DNA of 64,000 nt from JBBIPA01 sp963775935 (GCA_963775935.1 CAVZKR010000002.1:372001-436000); one strand, 5' to 3'; counted from the first letter of the stretch, positions 32,047 through 41,884 are shown. The notes: generated by a model not told the origin, from the sequence alone. Numbers and translations are program-made.

Positions 32047-32985
32047 ATGCCAGCGGATGAAGTAGCAATCGAGCTCAATAAACTTACCAAGCACTATGGT
32101 ACTGTCGCCGCTGTTGGTGGCATCAGCTTTGAAGTGGGCAAAGGTGAATTTTTTGGTTTTCTTGGTCCCAATGGGGCGGGAAAGACGACCACGGTACGGA
32201 TGCTTACCGGAGTCATTAGAGCTGATAGCGGCACGGCTCTGGTAATGGGCTTTAAAGCCGGCAGTCTCAATGCAAAGCAAATAGCTGGCATAGTGCCGGA
32301 AATGGCAAATGCCTATACAGACCTTTCAGGCTGGAATAACCTGATGCTCATGGCTGAACTTTATGGTGTCCACTCCAGCAGGGCAAAGGAGAGGAGTGAA
32401 CAGCTTCTGGAATCGCTGGGTCTTCTGGAACGGAAGGACAGTCTGGTCAAGACATATTCCAAGGGAATGAAGCAGCGTCTGATATTGAGCATGGCGCTGG
32501 TAAGCGAGCCAGAGGTGCTTTTCCTAGATGAGCCGACTTCAGGCCTGGATGTTCAAAGCACTCGGTTGATTAAAGACCTGCTCCGCAGTCTGAATGCCCA
32601 GGGAAAGACTATCTTTCTCACTACACATGACATGGATGAAGCCAACAGGCTCTGTGATCGTGTGGCTATTATCAATAAAGGGAAAATTGTGGCTATTGAT
32701 GCACCGGAGAAGCTGAGGATGGCTACCAGTGGGCGACATTCGGTTGAGGTTAGCTTTAGCGACGGTATGAACGCTGAAATTTTAGCAGGGCTTCCCGGGG
32801 TGAATGAGGTACAAAAAGTCGGTGATAAATTCCGCCTCTATACCGATAATCCGGGCGAGCTGGTGATAAAGCTGGTCAACCATTCGTGCACGGAAGGGCT
32901 TAAGATAGTAGCACTCAATATACTGGCTCCCTCCCTGGAAGATGCCTTTGTAGCCCTTACCGAGAAGGGGGACATGCATGCCTGA
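32047..32985 (+). CDS. ABC-2 type exporter ATP-binding protein
   Basis: 312 residues. Walker A GPNGAGKTT (40-48), signature YSKGMKQR, Walker B VLFLDEPTSGLD, and a C-terminal ~90-residue extension usual for the DrrA/CcmA-like branch. Powers the membrane protein encoded next, with an 8-nt overlap. Control by the upstream ArsR repressor suggests a role in metal, drug or stress export. Confidence 0.93.
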   Translation: MPADEVAIELNKLTKHYGTVAAVGGISFEVGKGEFFGFLGPNGAGKTTTVRMLTGVIRADSGTALVMGFKAGSLNAKQIAGIVPEMANAYTDLSGWNNLMLMAELYGVHSSRAKERSEQLLESLGLLERKDSLVKTYSKGMKQRLILSMALVSEPEVLFLDEPTSGLDVQSTRLIKDLLRSLNAQGKTIFLTTHDMDEANRLCDRVAIINKGKIVAIDAPEKLRMATSGRHSVEVSFSDGMNAEILAGLPGVNEVQKVGDKFRLYTDNPGELVIKLVNHSCTEGLKIVALNILAPSLEDAFVALTEKGDMHA

Positions 32986-33733
32986 TTCGAATGTGCTGTG
33001 GCAGCAGATGCGTCGCTCCCTGGCAATAGCCCGCAAGGATATCCGCATCTATTATTCCAAGGGACCGGTAGTTATTTTTGGCGTGCTTTTCCCCATTTTT
33101 CTATTTCTCTCTTTTACTGTCGGCAGGCATATGTCGGTTGACTTCATGATCCCCGGACTGCTGGGCATGATTCTGTTCTTTACGGCGACCTCGATTTCAC
33201 CGATAGTGGTGCCCTGGGAGGCACAGGCGAGAACGCTAGAACGATTGATGTCATGTCCAGTAAGGCTTGAGACTATTATTGCCGGTGATGTCCTTGCTTC
33301 GTTTTCCTTTGGTACTGTTATTGCGCTGGTGCCTGTTATTTTAGGGCTTATCCTGGGAGTAACGGTATCAGGTCCTGTTATCTTTGTGCTGGCGATTCTT
33401 CTGGCTGCCCTCTGCTTTGCTGCTCTTGGCAATATATTTTCTATCCCGCCCACCAATCTCCCTGCCACGGTGAATATGATTGCCTCTGTGGTCAAGTTCC
33501 CGGTGGTTTTTATCAGCGGTATCTTTATCCCTCTGAATGAACTCCCGGTATGGGGGCAGGGGATTGCCTATATTTCACCTCTCACCTATTTCACTGATAT
33601 TGTTCGCAATTGTATTCAGGGAAGAGGTCATCTGCCCCTTTTTGTAGATTTTTTTGTTTTAATTGCATTTACTATTGTATTTCTGGTGATAGCTATGAAG
33701 TTTCACCGGAGAACAATGCCGAAGAGGCTCTAG
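32978..33733 (+). CDS. ABC-2 type membrane permease
   Basis: 251 residues, six membrane helices, ABC2_membrane family. Typical features are the conserved amphipathic ERLMSCPVRLETIIAGDV segment after helix 2 and SGIFIPLNELPVWGQGIAYISPLTYFTDIVR before the last helix. Partner of the preceding ATPase. Ends the ArsR-controlled operon. Confidence 0.9.
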   Translation: MPDSNVLWQQMRRSLAIARKDIRIYYSKGPVVIFGVLFPIFLFLSFTVGRHMSVDFMIPGLLGMILFFTATSISPIVVPWEAQARTLERLMSCPVRLETIIAGDVLASFSFGTVIALVPVILGLILGVTVSGPVIFVLAILLAALCFAALGNIFSIPPTNLPATVNMIASVVKFPVVFISGIFIPLNELPVWGQGIAYISPLTYFTDIVRNCIQGRGHLPLFVDFFVLIAFTIVFLVIAMKFHRRTMPKRL

Positions 33734-33949
33734 TCTTGGGGAAATCAAGAAGCTGGAGAGTACACCAAGACGATTGGCACTAAGGTACCTGCGCCTGTTT
33801 TTCTACTTATACGTTTCACGTAAATTCGCATACCATAGTATGCAAACGACTTTTATCTCTCGGCGATGTCAGTATAAAGCATGGTACAATGAATAGAGCA
33901 GGTCAGGTTTCATTTTTCCGATAACTTTGTGAGAACAAGGAGACGTTAC

Positions 33950-34627
33950 ATGAGCGAGAAACACTATGTCATGCTTCAAGCTGAACCCAAGCCTCTGGAG
34001 TTAGACCTGAAAAGAACCGCGGTGGTGGTGGTGGACATGCAAAATGCCTTTGCCAGTAAGGGAGGTATGCTTGACCTGTGGGGTTTTGATATCTCAGGCA
34101 TACCCCAGGTGGTTAAAGCTATTCAATCAATTGTGAGCGCAGCGAGGACGAAAGGCAGTAAGGTTATCTATATTGCGCATCGAATCTCCCCGGATTTGCG
34201 AGAGGTGGGCTCGATCTCACCATTCTTCTGTCATGATAAAGCTATCGAAGCGTATCGCGAAAAGCCCGCTATGCGAGATGCCATGATCCTGAGAGGTAGT
34301 TGGGGTGCCGAAATTATTGATGAACTGAAGCCGAAAGAAACTGAGATACTCATCGAAAAACGGAGGTTCAGTGCCTTCGTGGGTACAGACCTGGATATGA
34401 CACTGCGGACCTATGATATCAGATATCTAATATTTGTGGGGGTGGCAACAAATATCTGCGTTGAGTCTACGTTACGCGATGCCTTTCATCGGGAGTATTT
34501 CCCGATATTGGTTTCGGATGCCGCTGCGGCATTCCCACCTTCCAGGCATCAGTCGACAATTGACAATGTGAAGCAGGTTTTCGGCTGGGTGACAACCAGT
34601 CAAAATATCATAAAAGCTATGGCGTAG
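33950..34627 (+). CDS. Isochorismatase-like cysteine hydrolase
   Basis: 225 residues from the ATG at 33950, preceded by AAGGAG; an upstream GTG at 33929 is less likely. The catalytic triad can be read: Asp29 (VVVVDMQNAF), Lys137 (LIEKRRFSAFVGTDLD) and Cys170 (GVATNICVESTLRDA). The family hydrolyses amides such as nicotinamide, N-carbamoylsarcosine or ureidoacrylate, or vinyl ethers. The C-terminal part resembles the ureidoacrylate/biuret branch most. Single gene; substrate unknown. Confidence 0.9.
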   Translation: MSEKHYVMLQAEPKPLELDLKRTAVVVVDMQNAFASKGGMLDLWGFDISGIPQVVKAIQSIVSAARTKGSKVIYIAHRISPDLREVGSISPFFCHDKAIEAYREKPAMRDAMILRGSWGAEIIDELKPKETEILIEKRRFSAFVGTDLDMTLRTYDIRYLIFVGVATNICVESTLRDAFHREYFPILVSDAAAAFPPSRHQSTIDNVKQVFGWVTTSQNIIKAMA

Positions 34628-34642
34628 TCCTGCATCCAGCCT

Positions 34643-35320
34643 CTATCCAACTTTAGGTCTGCTGGGCGGTTTCTTCCCGGTGGCATAGCCTTTACCGTCA
34701 CGAATCTCGACATACTTCATATCGGTGAGCGCATCCAGCAGTATTTCCAGCAAGACAGGAGTGAGCGGTGGGGAAATTTTGTCCCTCTGGAACGGTGTGA
34801 ATTTATCCAGTAGTGCACTAATTTTAATACCAGGTTCAGCCTCTATTTTTTCCAGTATGGCAATCGATCGTCTATAGAAAGGCTGGCAGTAATCGGCATC
34901 ACTCAAGTCAACAGGTTCACAGGAGAACTCGGCTAAGGTTCTGGTATCACCGCAGGTAAAGTGCCCTCCCTTCGCCTTTTTTGTTTTATTATAAGGCGGC
35001 AGCAATCTCATTACATTTTCGGGAATACCTTCAGGAAGCTTCTCCAGAGGACGGAATCCCATTCCATCGTATTTTGCCATGCTGGGATCGCTGGCATCAA
35101 TGCCGCGGTATCGGAACATGACGTTTTCAGTGAATTTATTGCCCAGCAGGAACGTGCCGTGGATAATTGGCATCATCGAAGCGAACAGTCCTGGACATAT
35201 TTTGCCGGTAAAATAGGACCCATCGTAATAGAACTCGTCGCCAATCTTATAGTTAAAGTGGCAGGGAAACTTTTCCTCATCACCGGCAAAGGTAATGAGC
35301 TTGCATCTTACCTTATACAT
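34643..35320 (-). CDS. TIGR04076-like protein with C-terminal helical domain
   Basis: 225 residues. The first ~90 residues (YKVRCKLITFAGDEEKFPCHFNYKIGDEFYYDGSYFTGKICPGLFASMMPII) look like a TIGR04076 domain, a small Cys-containing module of unknown function. The second half contains GGHFTCGDTRTLAEFSCEP and a helical winged-helix-like end (GIKISALLDKF...LLEILLDALTDMKYVEIRDGKGY). GAGGAGGTAATC precedes the ATG. Converges with the cysteine hydrolase gene, 15 nt apart. Confidence 0.6.
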   Translation of the reverse strand: MYKVRCKLITFAGDEEKFPCHFNYKIGDEFYYDGSYFTGKICPGLFASMMPIIHGTFLLGNKFTENVMFRYRGIDASDPSMAKYDGMGFRPLEKLPEGIPENVMRLLPPYNKTKKAKGGHFTCGDTRTLAEFSCEPVDLSDADYCQPFYRRSIAILEKIEAEPGIKISALLDKFTPFQRDKISPPLTPVLLEILLDALTDMKYVEIRDGKGYATGKKPPSRPKVG

Positions 35321-35723
35321 ACTTGATTACCTCCTCGTGTTTACTAAAAACCTTATGGTGTCTCAATGTAAGCAGTTGCTCTATATAGAGCCTTTACAGC
35401 GGGGACATGGCAATTGTCTCACTTCTGGACGATATGAAGCTGGCTATGGACAAATGCCGAGCCGATTATAGTCTTTTTTATGGTTGTTATCAACCAGAGA
35501 ATCATAAACTATTTTGGGGAATAATCGTTTTCTCTATTAGCGTAAGTGAGAACGATACAGCTTGCTACCTATCAAGTTTGCTGGTAGCTGGTGATGGGCT
35601 TTAGCCAGCATCTTTTGTCTAGTAAAGAATTGGTGCGCTGTTTGCGGGGATGCAGTATAATAAGAGCAATTAAAAATTTCTTAATGAAATTTTAATAAAT
35701 GGCAGGTACAATAGAATAAAGTT
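35321..35723. other. Intergenic region between divergent genes
   Basis: No gene recognised in about 400 nt. A perfect 14-bp palindrome GCTCTATATAGAGC (35378-35391) lies 58 nt upstream of the minus-strand gene and may be an operator. AT-rich sequence near 35670-35715 is the likely promoter of the zinc-ribbon gene. Confidence 0.35.
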
Positions 35724-36587
35724 ATGCAACAGACGGTTCCATGCCCCAAGTGCGGTGCTCCTTTAGCTGTAGGCGAGAAATTTTGCGGTAATTGCGGCAC
35801 GGGTTTACAATGGCCAACGCAGCCAACCCCACCACCGCCACCTCAATATCAGCCTCCGCCTCCACCACCGCCGCAATATCAACCACCTCAGTATCAGCAA
35901 CCACCGCCGAACCCATATCAGCAGGCACCGAATTACCCATATCAAAACTATCAGCAGCCTCCCGGTTGGGGTCCGCCGCCACCACCTCCGCCGCCAGCCT
36001 GGGGACCACCTCCACAGCCGCCACCATATGGGTCGCCTCCGTATCAACAGCCGTATGGGTATTCCGGGTATTATGGCGCACCGAGAAAATCAGGTTCATC
36101 AGGCTTAATATGGATGGTTGCCATTATAGCACTACTGGTATTAGCTGCTGGCGGTCTTGGTATCGCTACCAATGGCACATTTGATTTCGGATCGACGACT
36201 TCGTCAAATGAACCTTCATCAACGAGCCTGCCAACATCAACACCGACCACGACTCCAGTGACAACGCCTCCTGCGTCGACCGGTCTCACGGCGACCGCAG
36301 ATGAGTTAATTACGGCGTATAAAACAGATAAAACAGCCGCGGACACGAAATATAAGGGAAAAACTGTTACTGTCACCGGTAAACTGGAGTCTTATACGCT
36401 GAGCACTTTTACTGTTATGCTCAAGGGTGACACGGCTGTAGACTATAGCATCAGTTGTGAGTTCAACAAGACCGATAGTGATAAGATTCAGAGCCTCGAA
36501 CCAGAGCAATCACTGAAGATATCGGGGACTGTCGATGGTTTAACCAGCGGTGTAATCACGCTCAAGATTTGCAGCTTTATTCAATAG
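35724..36587 (+). CDS. Zinc-ribbon membrane protein with Pro-rich linker and OB-fold domain
   Basis: 287 residues. Zinc ribbon at the start (Cys7, Cys10, Cys21, Cys24), then a Pro/Gln/Tyr-rich tract (about 32-118), one membrane helix (LIWMVAIIALLVLAAGGLGIA), a Ser/Thr-rich spacer and a C-terminal OB-fold of the tRNA_anti-like type (LITAYKTDKTAADTKYKGKTVTVTGKL...SGVITLKICSF). The ribbon would be cytoplasmic and the OB-fold outside. This layout is common in hypothetical bacterial proteins; its role is unknown. Confidence 0.8.
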   Translation: MQQTVPCPKCGAPLAVGEKFCGNCGTGLQWPTQPTPPPPPQYQPPPPPPPQYQPPQYQQPPPNPYQQAPNYPYQNYQQPPGWGPPPPPPPPAWGPPPQPPPYGSPPYQQPYGYSGYYGAPRKSGSSGLIWMVAIIALLVLAAGGLGIATNGTFDFGSTTSSNEPSSTSLPTSTPTTTPVTTPPASTGLTATADELITAYKTDKTAADTKYKGKTVTVTGKLESYTLSTFTVMLKGDTAVDYSISCEFNKTDSDKIQSLEPEQSLKISGTVDGLTSGVITLKICSFIQ

Positions 36588-36748
36588 CAGGGTAGCCAGG
36601 TTTCAATCCCGAGCTCAAAGAGCAAGCCTCGCGCCAGGCCTGGTAATTGATAAGGAGCATCAGAGTTATTAATTGCCCCATTCAATGTAGCAGGCTCTCC
36701 GTGATGAAGCAGTAGTATAACAGTTGAAGTTGACGTATCTACTGGAAT

Positions 36749-36783
36749 TAGTATATATTATATACTGTATATAATGTATACTA
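36749..36783 (+). promoter_or_regulatory. 35-bp palindromic operator upstream of the MarR-MATE operon
   Basis: TAGTATATATTATATA and its near-perfect inverted copy (TATATAATGTATACTA) meet around position 36766. It contains -10-like TATAAT sequences and ends 33 nt before the MarR start, a clear autoregulation site. Confidence 0.7.
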
Positions 36784-36816
36784 ATATTTCACGAATTATT
36801 ACGAAGGAATTTAAAA

Positions 36817-37278
36817 ATGCGGAGTGATATCTTAGAGAAAGTATCGGGGGATTTACTGTCGATCCCTCCCCTTATCTTCAGGTCCACACGAAGAAGGCTT
36901 ATTAAGACAACACTCAGTGATATGAATATTACTCACCGTCACTTTGAGATTATGGTTTTACTTGAAGAAAAGGGGACATTGCATGTGAGTGAAATTGGAG
37001 GGAAACTCCAAATTGCCAAAGCTCAGATGACCAAACTTATCGACAGGTTAGTCGCTATGAATATCGTGGAAAGGACAACTGATATAACCGATAGACGAAC
37101 CTTTAATGTAATTCTCACTGAGCAGGCAAGAGTAATATTAAAGGAGCATAAAAACAGCCTGATGAGAACTATCCAGGAAACCATGTCACGGCTCACTGAT
37201 GAAGAGCTGGAAAGCTTATCGGTTTCGCTGCGGAATCTTCAAACTATGTTGCTGAAAGCTCATCAGCTTAATTCTTAA
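36817..37278 (+). CDS. MarR-family regulator of MATE efflux
   Basis: 153 residues. Winged helix with THRHFEIMVLLEEKGTLHVSEIGGKLQIAKAQMTKLIDRLVAMNIVERTTDITDRRTFNVILT (about 40-105). GAAGGAATTTAAAA precedes the ATG. Forms an operon with the MATE pump 44 nt downstream and should bind the long palindrome upstream; drug or phenolic ligands usually release such regulators. Confidence 0.92.
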   Translation: MRSDILEKVSGDLLSIPPLIFRSTRRRLIKTTLSDMNITHRHFEIMVLLEEKGTLHVSEIGGKLQIAKAQMTKLIDRLVAMNIVERTTDITDRRTFNVILTEQARVILKEHKNSLMRTIQETMSRLTDEELESLSVSLRNLQTMLLKAHQLNS

Positions 37279-37322
37279 GATACTGCTCGCAACAAATTTT
37301 TAAAGGATACACTGTTATTTCT

Positions 37323-38699
37323 ATGGAAACACAGAATGTGCTTGATGATGACCGAATCGGCCGGTTACTGCTGAAGCTATCTACTCCTGCATTTCTTGGT
37401 ATGTTTGTCATTACGTTATACAACGTAGTCGACACCATTTTCATCGGCCATTTTGTAGGTCCGCTTGGTATAGCAGGTCTCTCTATTGTGTTCCCGCTGC
37501 AAATGCTGTCCATGGGTATTGGTCAGATGACCGGAATGGGTGCGGCATCACCAATTTCAAGGTTACTGGGAGCCGGCGATATCCATAGGGCAGAGCGTGT
37601 ACTGGGTAATGCCATAGCCGCTACCTTCATATTATCAATCATTATGCTGGTAGCCGGTCTGCTTGCTCCAGACTTCTGGCTTAGAATTCTGGGTGCTTCG
37701 GACACTATTCTTCCCTATGCCAGAGACTACATGGTAATTATTCTTATGGGTATTGCGTCCCCGACCTTTGCCATGACGCTAAGTAGTTTGATAATTGCCG
37801 AAGGGAATGCCCGTATCGCCATGCGGGGAATGATTATCGGTGCCGTAAGCAATATCATACTTGTTGCTATATTCATTATACCGCTGAACATGGGAATAAG
37901 AGGGGCAGCCACGGCTACTGTGATAGCACAGTTCATTTCTGTCATATATCTTCTGAGCTACTATTTTACCGGGGGGAACTTATTAAAAATTCGTCTCAAA
38001 AACCTATTTATTGAGTGGGGTATATTAAGAACAATTCTGGCTATAGGAGTCTCATCCCTGGCAAGGACATTGGCTGGGAGCATATCCCAAGTTTTTGTCA
38101 ACAGAATGCTTATTGTCTACGGTGGCGACCTTGCTGTATCCACCGTTGGTATTCTTCAACGCATCATGATGTTTGCCATGATGCCGGGTATTGTTATCGG
38201 CCAGGGTCTTCAGCCAATACTGGGATTCAACTATGGAGCAAGGCGGTTTGATAGGGCGTTGAGGGTAATAAAGATTGCCATGATTGCCGCCACAACCTGC
38301 TCCGTTATCATATTTATTATTATCTATTTTGCCACTCAACCTATTATTGGCATTTTCACTGGGGATAGTGAGCTTATTGCCTTATCTACTTATGCGGTAA
38401 AGCATGCCTTCATTGCCTCATATTTGATAGGTTTTATGATGGTGGGGTCAACGATCTTCCAGGCACTGGGAAAAGCTACCCAGTCGTTTATCACGGCAAT
38501 AGCAAGGTCAGCGGCGTTCGTGATTCCTCTAATATTGGTGCTTCCGCAATTCTGGCAGCTCGATGGGATATGGTACTCATTTCCTATTGCCGATGTGCTT
38601 ACAAGTATACTTACTCTGTTACTCTTTATCCCTCAGATAAGGGAATTGCGCAGAATGAATGTGACTGAGGGTGACAGTGTCGCAGTCGAATTAACGTAA
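37323..38699 (+). CDS. MATE-family efflux protein
   Basis: 458 residues, usual length, 12 membrane helices. Family features: LLKLSTPAFLGMFVITLYNVVDTIFIGHFVGPLGIAGLSIVFPLQ, GMGAASPISRLLGAGD, and the repeat in the second half (GILQRIMMFAMMPGIVIGQGLQPILGFNYGARRFDRA). Exports cationic or amphipathic compounds using Na+ or H+. Regulated by the preceding MarR protein. Confidence 0.93.
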   Translation: METQNVLDDDRIGRLLLKLSTPAFLGMFVITLYNVVDTIFIGHFVGPLGIAGLSIVFPLQMLSMGIGQMTGMGAASPISRLLGAGDIHRAERVLGNAIAATFILSIIMLVAGLLAPDFWLRILGASDTILPYARDYMVIILMGIASPTFAMTLSSLIIAEGNARIAMRGMIIGAVSNIILVAIFIIPLNMGIRGAATATVIAQFISVIYLLSYYFTGGNLLKIRLKNLFIEWGILRTILAIGVSSLARTLAGSISQVFVNRMLIVYGGDLAVSTVGILQRIMMFAMMPGIVIGQGLQPILGFNYGARRFDRALRVIKIAMIAATTCSVIIFIIIYFATQPIIGIFTGDSELIALSTYAVKHAFIASYLIGFMMVGSTIFQALGKATQSFITAIARSAAFVIPLILVLPQFWQLDGIWYSFPIADVLTSILTLLLFIPQIRELRRMNVTEGDSVAVELT

Positions 38700-38765
38700 G
38701 CTACTTATCTAATCCACATTATACCTGATACTATCTCTGAGCGTTCCATATTGTTTTACTGCATG

Positions 38766-39078
38766 CTATATCACCCACTTTTCTATTTCGATTAAGCAGG
38801 AGTTCGGCGCCATACTTGGGGCATTTTCGACATCATCCTCCCATTACTTAGAAGATTAACACAGCCGCCCTTATCGATGCTGCCTACCTTGCCCCGTTCT
38901 AGTGGGTCATATTTTCCGCAGAACAGTAGCTGTGTATTACTCCAGGTTTTACTCTCTCCGTGATTTGAGCCACTCCCAGAACTGCTCCGCGATCGTTATA
39001 TAGCTTAACGACATCATCGTTGTTAATTCCTCTGGATTCGGCATCCACGGGATGTATACGCACTATCCAGACGCTTTT
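38766..39078 (-). pseudogene. C-terminal remnant of a transhydroxylase-type molybdopterin oxidoreductase
   Basis: Translation of the minus strand gives VWIVRIHPVDAESRGINNDD, VVKLYNDRGAVLGVAQITER, VKPGVIHSYCSAE, then after a frameshift YDPLERGKVGSIDKGGCVNL, and after a second shift APSMAPNSCLIEIEKW and stop. Both shifts fall in A-runs (near 38926 and 38823). This is the dinucleotide-binding C-terminal domain of the family. The PGVIHSY...YDPL...KGGCVNL...IEIEKW pattern is closer to my memory of the Pelobacter transhydroxylase than the three intact paralogues here are. It begins right after the stop of the next gene and has no N-terminal part. Confidence 0.75.
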
Positions 39079-39080
39079 CG

Positions 39081-41729
39081 TTATCGTATTTTGTCTAATA
39101 CTCGTTCCATACGAAGACCAGCGGCTGAGTCGTACGGCTTATTAAATGCTTCAGAATATTTCGCCATTAGCTCATTGAGATTAACCCATTCTACTTCTAC
39201 CAGGTATCCGCTTGTGGCCATACCAGTAGCATTTTTGGAGGTTGTCTTATGTGGGGATATGCTATTAATGGCTCCTCCCCTATCAAGCTCCCCAGGGACT
39301 ATCGGATCGTATCGAGCGCCGTGATCCATATAGACTGTTCCTGGCATTATCCTCTCGGTTACGTAGGCTCCACCGAGGACAGCACCTCTCTCGTTGTACA
39401 CTTTCACCACGTCACCCTTGGTAATCCCTCTTTTTTCAGCGTCAACAGGGTGTATCCACAGGGGCTCATAGAGGTAGCCGTCTGTGCCTCTGACTTTACA
39501 TGTTTCGATTTCATGGAACCAGGTGACATCGTCCAGATTAGCGTGAACTCTCCACCGGCCATGATTGGACATAAGGAGCAGGGAGTAGTTCTTGGCTCTC
39601 TCACTCGATAACCGTTCATCGTGGCTCTCACCTTTTTCAATCCAGTGAGGAACCGGAGGTCTTTCCTCATCGCCAGGGAAGTATTTGGCTAAATTCTGGG
39701 AATAAAACTCTATTTTACCGGAAGGAGTCTTTACTGGATTTGATTCAGGATTCTCATAGAAACCTCTCATTCCCGGTTTATGTTTTGCCCATTCCCGGTC
39801 TGTCGGGATAACATAGTAGCCTTTCCTCTTCCATTCTTCGTAGCTAACCAGCTTTTCTATGCCTGATGTTTCGAATCCAAATTTTATCCATTCCTCGACG
39901 GTTCTGCCCTCCGTGTATTCCTTGAGCAATCCCAACTTATCGGCTATAAGACATACTATCTCGTAATCACTCCTTGACTCCCCTATCGGCTCGATACATT
40001 TTTCTTCGTGAAAAACAGTGTAGAATTGCCCGCTGAAAATGTCTACTCCTATATCGTGCTCTTCGAATTTGGTATTGGCGGGCAAAATGAGATCGGCAAA
40101 CAGACAATCACTCTCCAGCCACGGGTGCTGGGCTAGGATAAATTCAATTTTGGGGTCTTTAATTGCATTGATAAAGGCATTACCATCGTTCCAGCAAGTA
40201 ATCCAACATGGCGAATCAGTCCAGATCATATGTATTTCGGAACAGCCTTCGACAGGATAATGGAATTTCTTAAATTGTTCTTCAACAGGTTTAAATAACG
40301 TGGTGCTATACCAGCTGATTGGCGGATTAAGGATAGCCTCGTGTATGAGGTTTTTGGGAATGACTTGCTTCGGCAAGTTGGTGAAGGAGGAGTCTCCACC
40401 ACGATAAGCAGCCATAAGGTGCGGAAACAAGATCGGACCCGGTAATGGGGTCTGGACATCAACAGGGTGACCCGCGGGAATGCAGACGCCATTGTTATAG
40501 AATCCCCATTCGATCATCTTGACCTGCTGTACTCCTGGCTTTCCCAGACCTTGCATTGCCAGCAGTAATACTTCTAGCCTGGCTGGTTCGGTAGAATATG
40601 GGCCTCTGATGAAAGACCCTCCGTTACCATGGGCTATGGTTGTTGCTCTGGACGCCCATGCTTTTGCTAATGCCTTTATTATCCGTGATGGAACGCCAGT
40701 AATTTTCGCAGCCCATTTCGGTGTTTTCGGTATTCCATCCTCTTTTCCGAGGACATATTCCTCAAACTTTTCGAAGCCGTAGGTATGCGTACTTACGTAT
40801 TTCTTGTCATACGTTCCTTCATTGATCCAGATGTATGCTATTGCGAGTTGCAGGGCGGCATCCGTGTTTGGTTTTATCGGAATCCAGGTATCAGCATGGA
40901 CTGCTGCACTATAATTCAAGTCCGGACAGACGTATATCGATTTTATACCGAGTTCAGTGAACCAGTAGCATAGTCTGCTGGCAAGCTGTCCGCTCCATCC
41001 CCAGGGTGTGGTTTCAGCATCGCATCCCCAAAACAACATGAGCTCGGTATGTTCTGCGATATCGGGAAATACGTTGGTTTGAGGCCGTTGCTGTCCTAAT
41101 GGTTCCATTCCCCAGGCGTGTTTGGCGCCCCATTCCCATCCCTCCCAGCTATCCGGATTTCTGGCTTGTAGAGTATAGCCGCCCATTCGGCTTAGAAGCG
41201 GAGTTGGACACCCGTGAGGACCGTGTACGATTTTTGATTCTCCGTGTCCATCTATCTGGCAGAGTATGGCGTATGGCCCATATTTTTTATGTTGCCTCTT
41301 TATCTCGCTTGCTACCAATTCCGCAGCCTCATCCCATGAAATTCTGACATACCCACTCTTTCCTCTGGTCTCCGGATGCCTTTCTCCGCTGGGGTCCCAA
41401 TCGACCCTCTTTAGCGGGTAGAGAATTCTGTTCGGAGAGTAAACACGCTTTTTGTAAGCTAAGCTGAAAGGCGGCAGCAACGACTTCATAGTAGGTTGGA
41501 AGACCTGACCGCGTGCTTCGATCTTCCAGGGATTAAATTCCTCAGGCTTATATTTCCAATCGTAGTAAAGTGGTCTAATCCTGAGTATTTTATTATTGGC
41601 AACATCGACTACTGCGGCATTTGAACCTTGACCGAAAGAGCAAAAACCGAGCCCTTTCACTATTGTTTTCTCATGTTTCGCACTTGTTTTCCCTGGAGTA
41701 TTTTGTCCTGACGGAGCTTTTTTTGCCAT
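39081..41729 (-). CDS. Transhydroxylase-type molybdopterin oxidoreductase, large subunit (paralogue A)
   Basis: 882 residues from the ATG at 41729, which has GGAGGGAAA upstream; a longer frame to 41795 lacks this. DMSO-reductase superfamily, bis-MGD cofactor. The NPDSWEGWEWGAKHAWG motif holds Asp193 and Ser194, matching Asp174 and the Mo ligand Ser175 of Pelobacter pyrogallol-phloroglucinol transhydroxylase, and His162 corresponds to its His144 (recalled numbers). The N-terminal [4Fe-4S] motif of most superfamily members is missing: only Cys30 (GFCSFG) stands there, as expected for this branch. No small subunit is adjacent, so it may share the one at 55675 or work alone. Downstream of it lies the remnant of another copy. 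Confidence 0.87.
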   Translation of the reverse strand: MAKKAPSGQNTPGKTSAKHEKTIVKGLGFCSFGQGSNAAVVDVANNKILRIRPLYYDWKYKPEEFNPWKIEARGQVFQPTMKSLLPPFSLAYKKRVYSPNRILYPLKRVDWDPSGERHPETRGKSGYVRISWDEAAELVASEIKRQHKKYGPYAILCQIDGHGESKIVHGPHGCPTPLLSRMGGYTLQARNPDSWEGWEWGAKHAWGMEPLGQQRPQTNVFPDIAEHTELMLFWGCDAETTPWGWSGQLASRLCYWFTELGIKSIYVCPDLNYSAAVHADTWIPIKPNTDAALQLAIAYIWINEGTYDKKYVSTHTYGFEKFEEYVLGKEDGIPKTPKWAAKITGVPSRIIKALAKAWASRATTIAHGNGGSFIRGPYSTEPARLEVLLLAMQGLGKPGVQQVKMIEWGFYNNGVCIPAGHPVDVQTPLPGPILFPHLMAAYRGGDSSFTNLPKQVIPKNLIHEAILNPPISWYSTTLFKPVEEQFKKFHYPVEGCSEIHMIWTDSPCWITCWNDGNAFINAIKDPKIEFILAQHPWLESDCLFADLILPANTKFEEHDIGVDIFSGQFYTVFHEEKCIEPIGESRSDYEIVCLIADKLGLLKEYTEGRTVEEWIKFGFETSGIEKLVSYEEWKRKGYYVIPTDREWAKHKPGMRGFYENPESNPVKTPSGKIEFYSQNLAKYFPGDEERPPVPHWIEKGESHDERLSSERAKNYSLLLMSNHGRWRVHANLDDVTWFHEIETCKVRGTDGYLYEPLWIHPVDAEKRGITKGDVVKVYNERGAVLGGAYVTERIMPGTVYMDHGARYDPIVPGELDRGGAINSISPHKTTSKNATGMATSGYLVEVEWVNLNELMAKYSEAFNKPYDSAAGLRMERVLDKIR

Positions 41730-41884
41730 TTTCCCTCCTCGATAGTTGATATTTAATAGCTGAGCATCAATGTTATTCTCAACACATAGTAACATTGCAA
41801 ATTAAATATTACATTTAAAGAATCGTGAATCATATCAGCTATGGTTTTAAATTACGTGTAGGACTAAGGACTACGTACTTAGAT

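Noticed and set aside
35407..35604. 65-codon plus-strand frame
   Set aside because: No ribosome site and no recognisable features; sits in a region likely to be regulatory.
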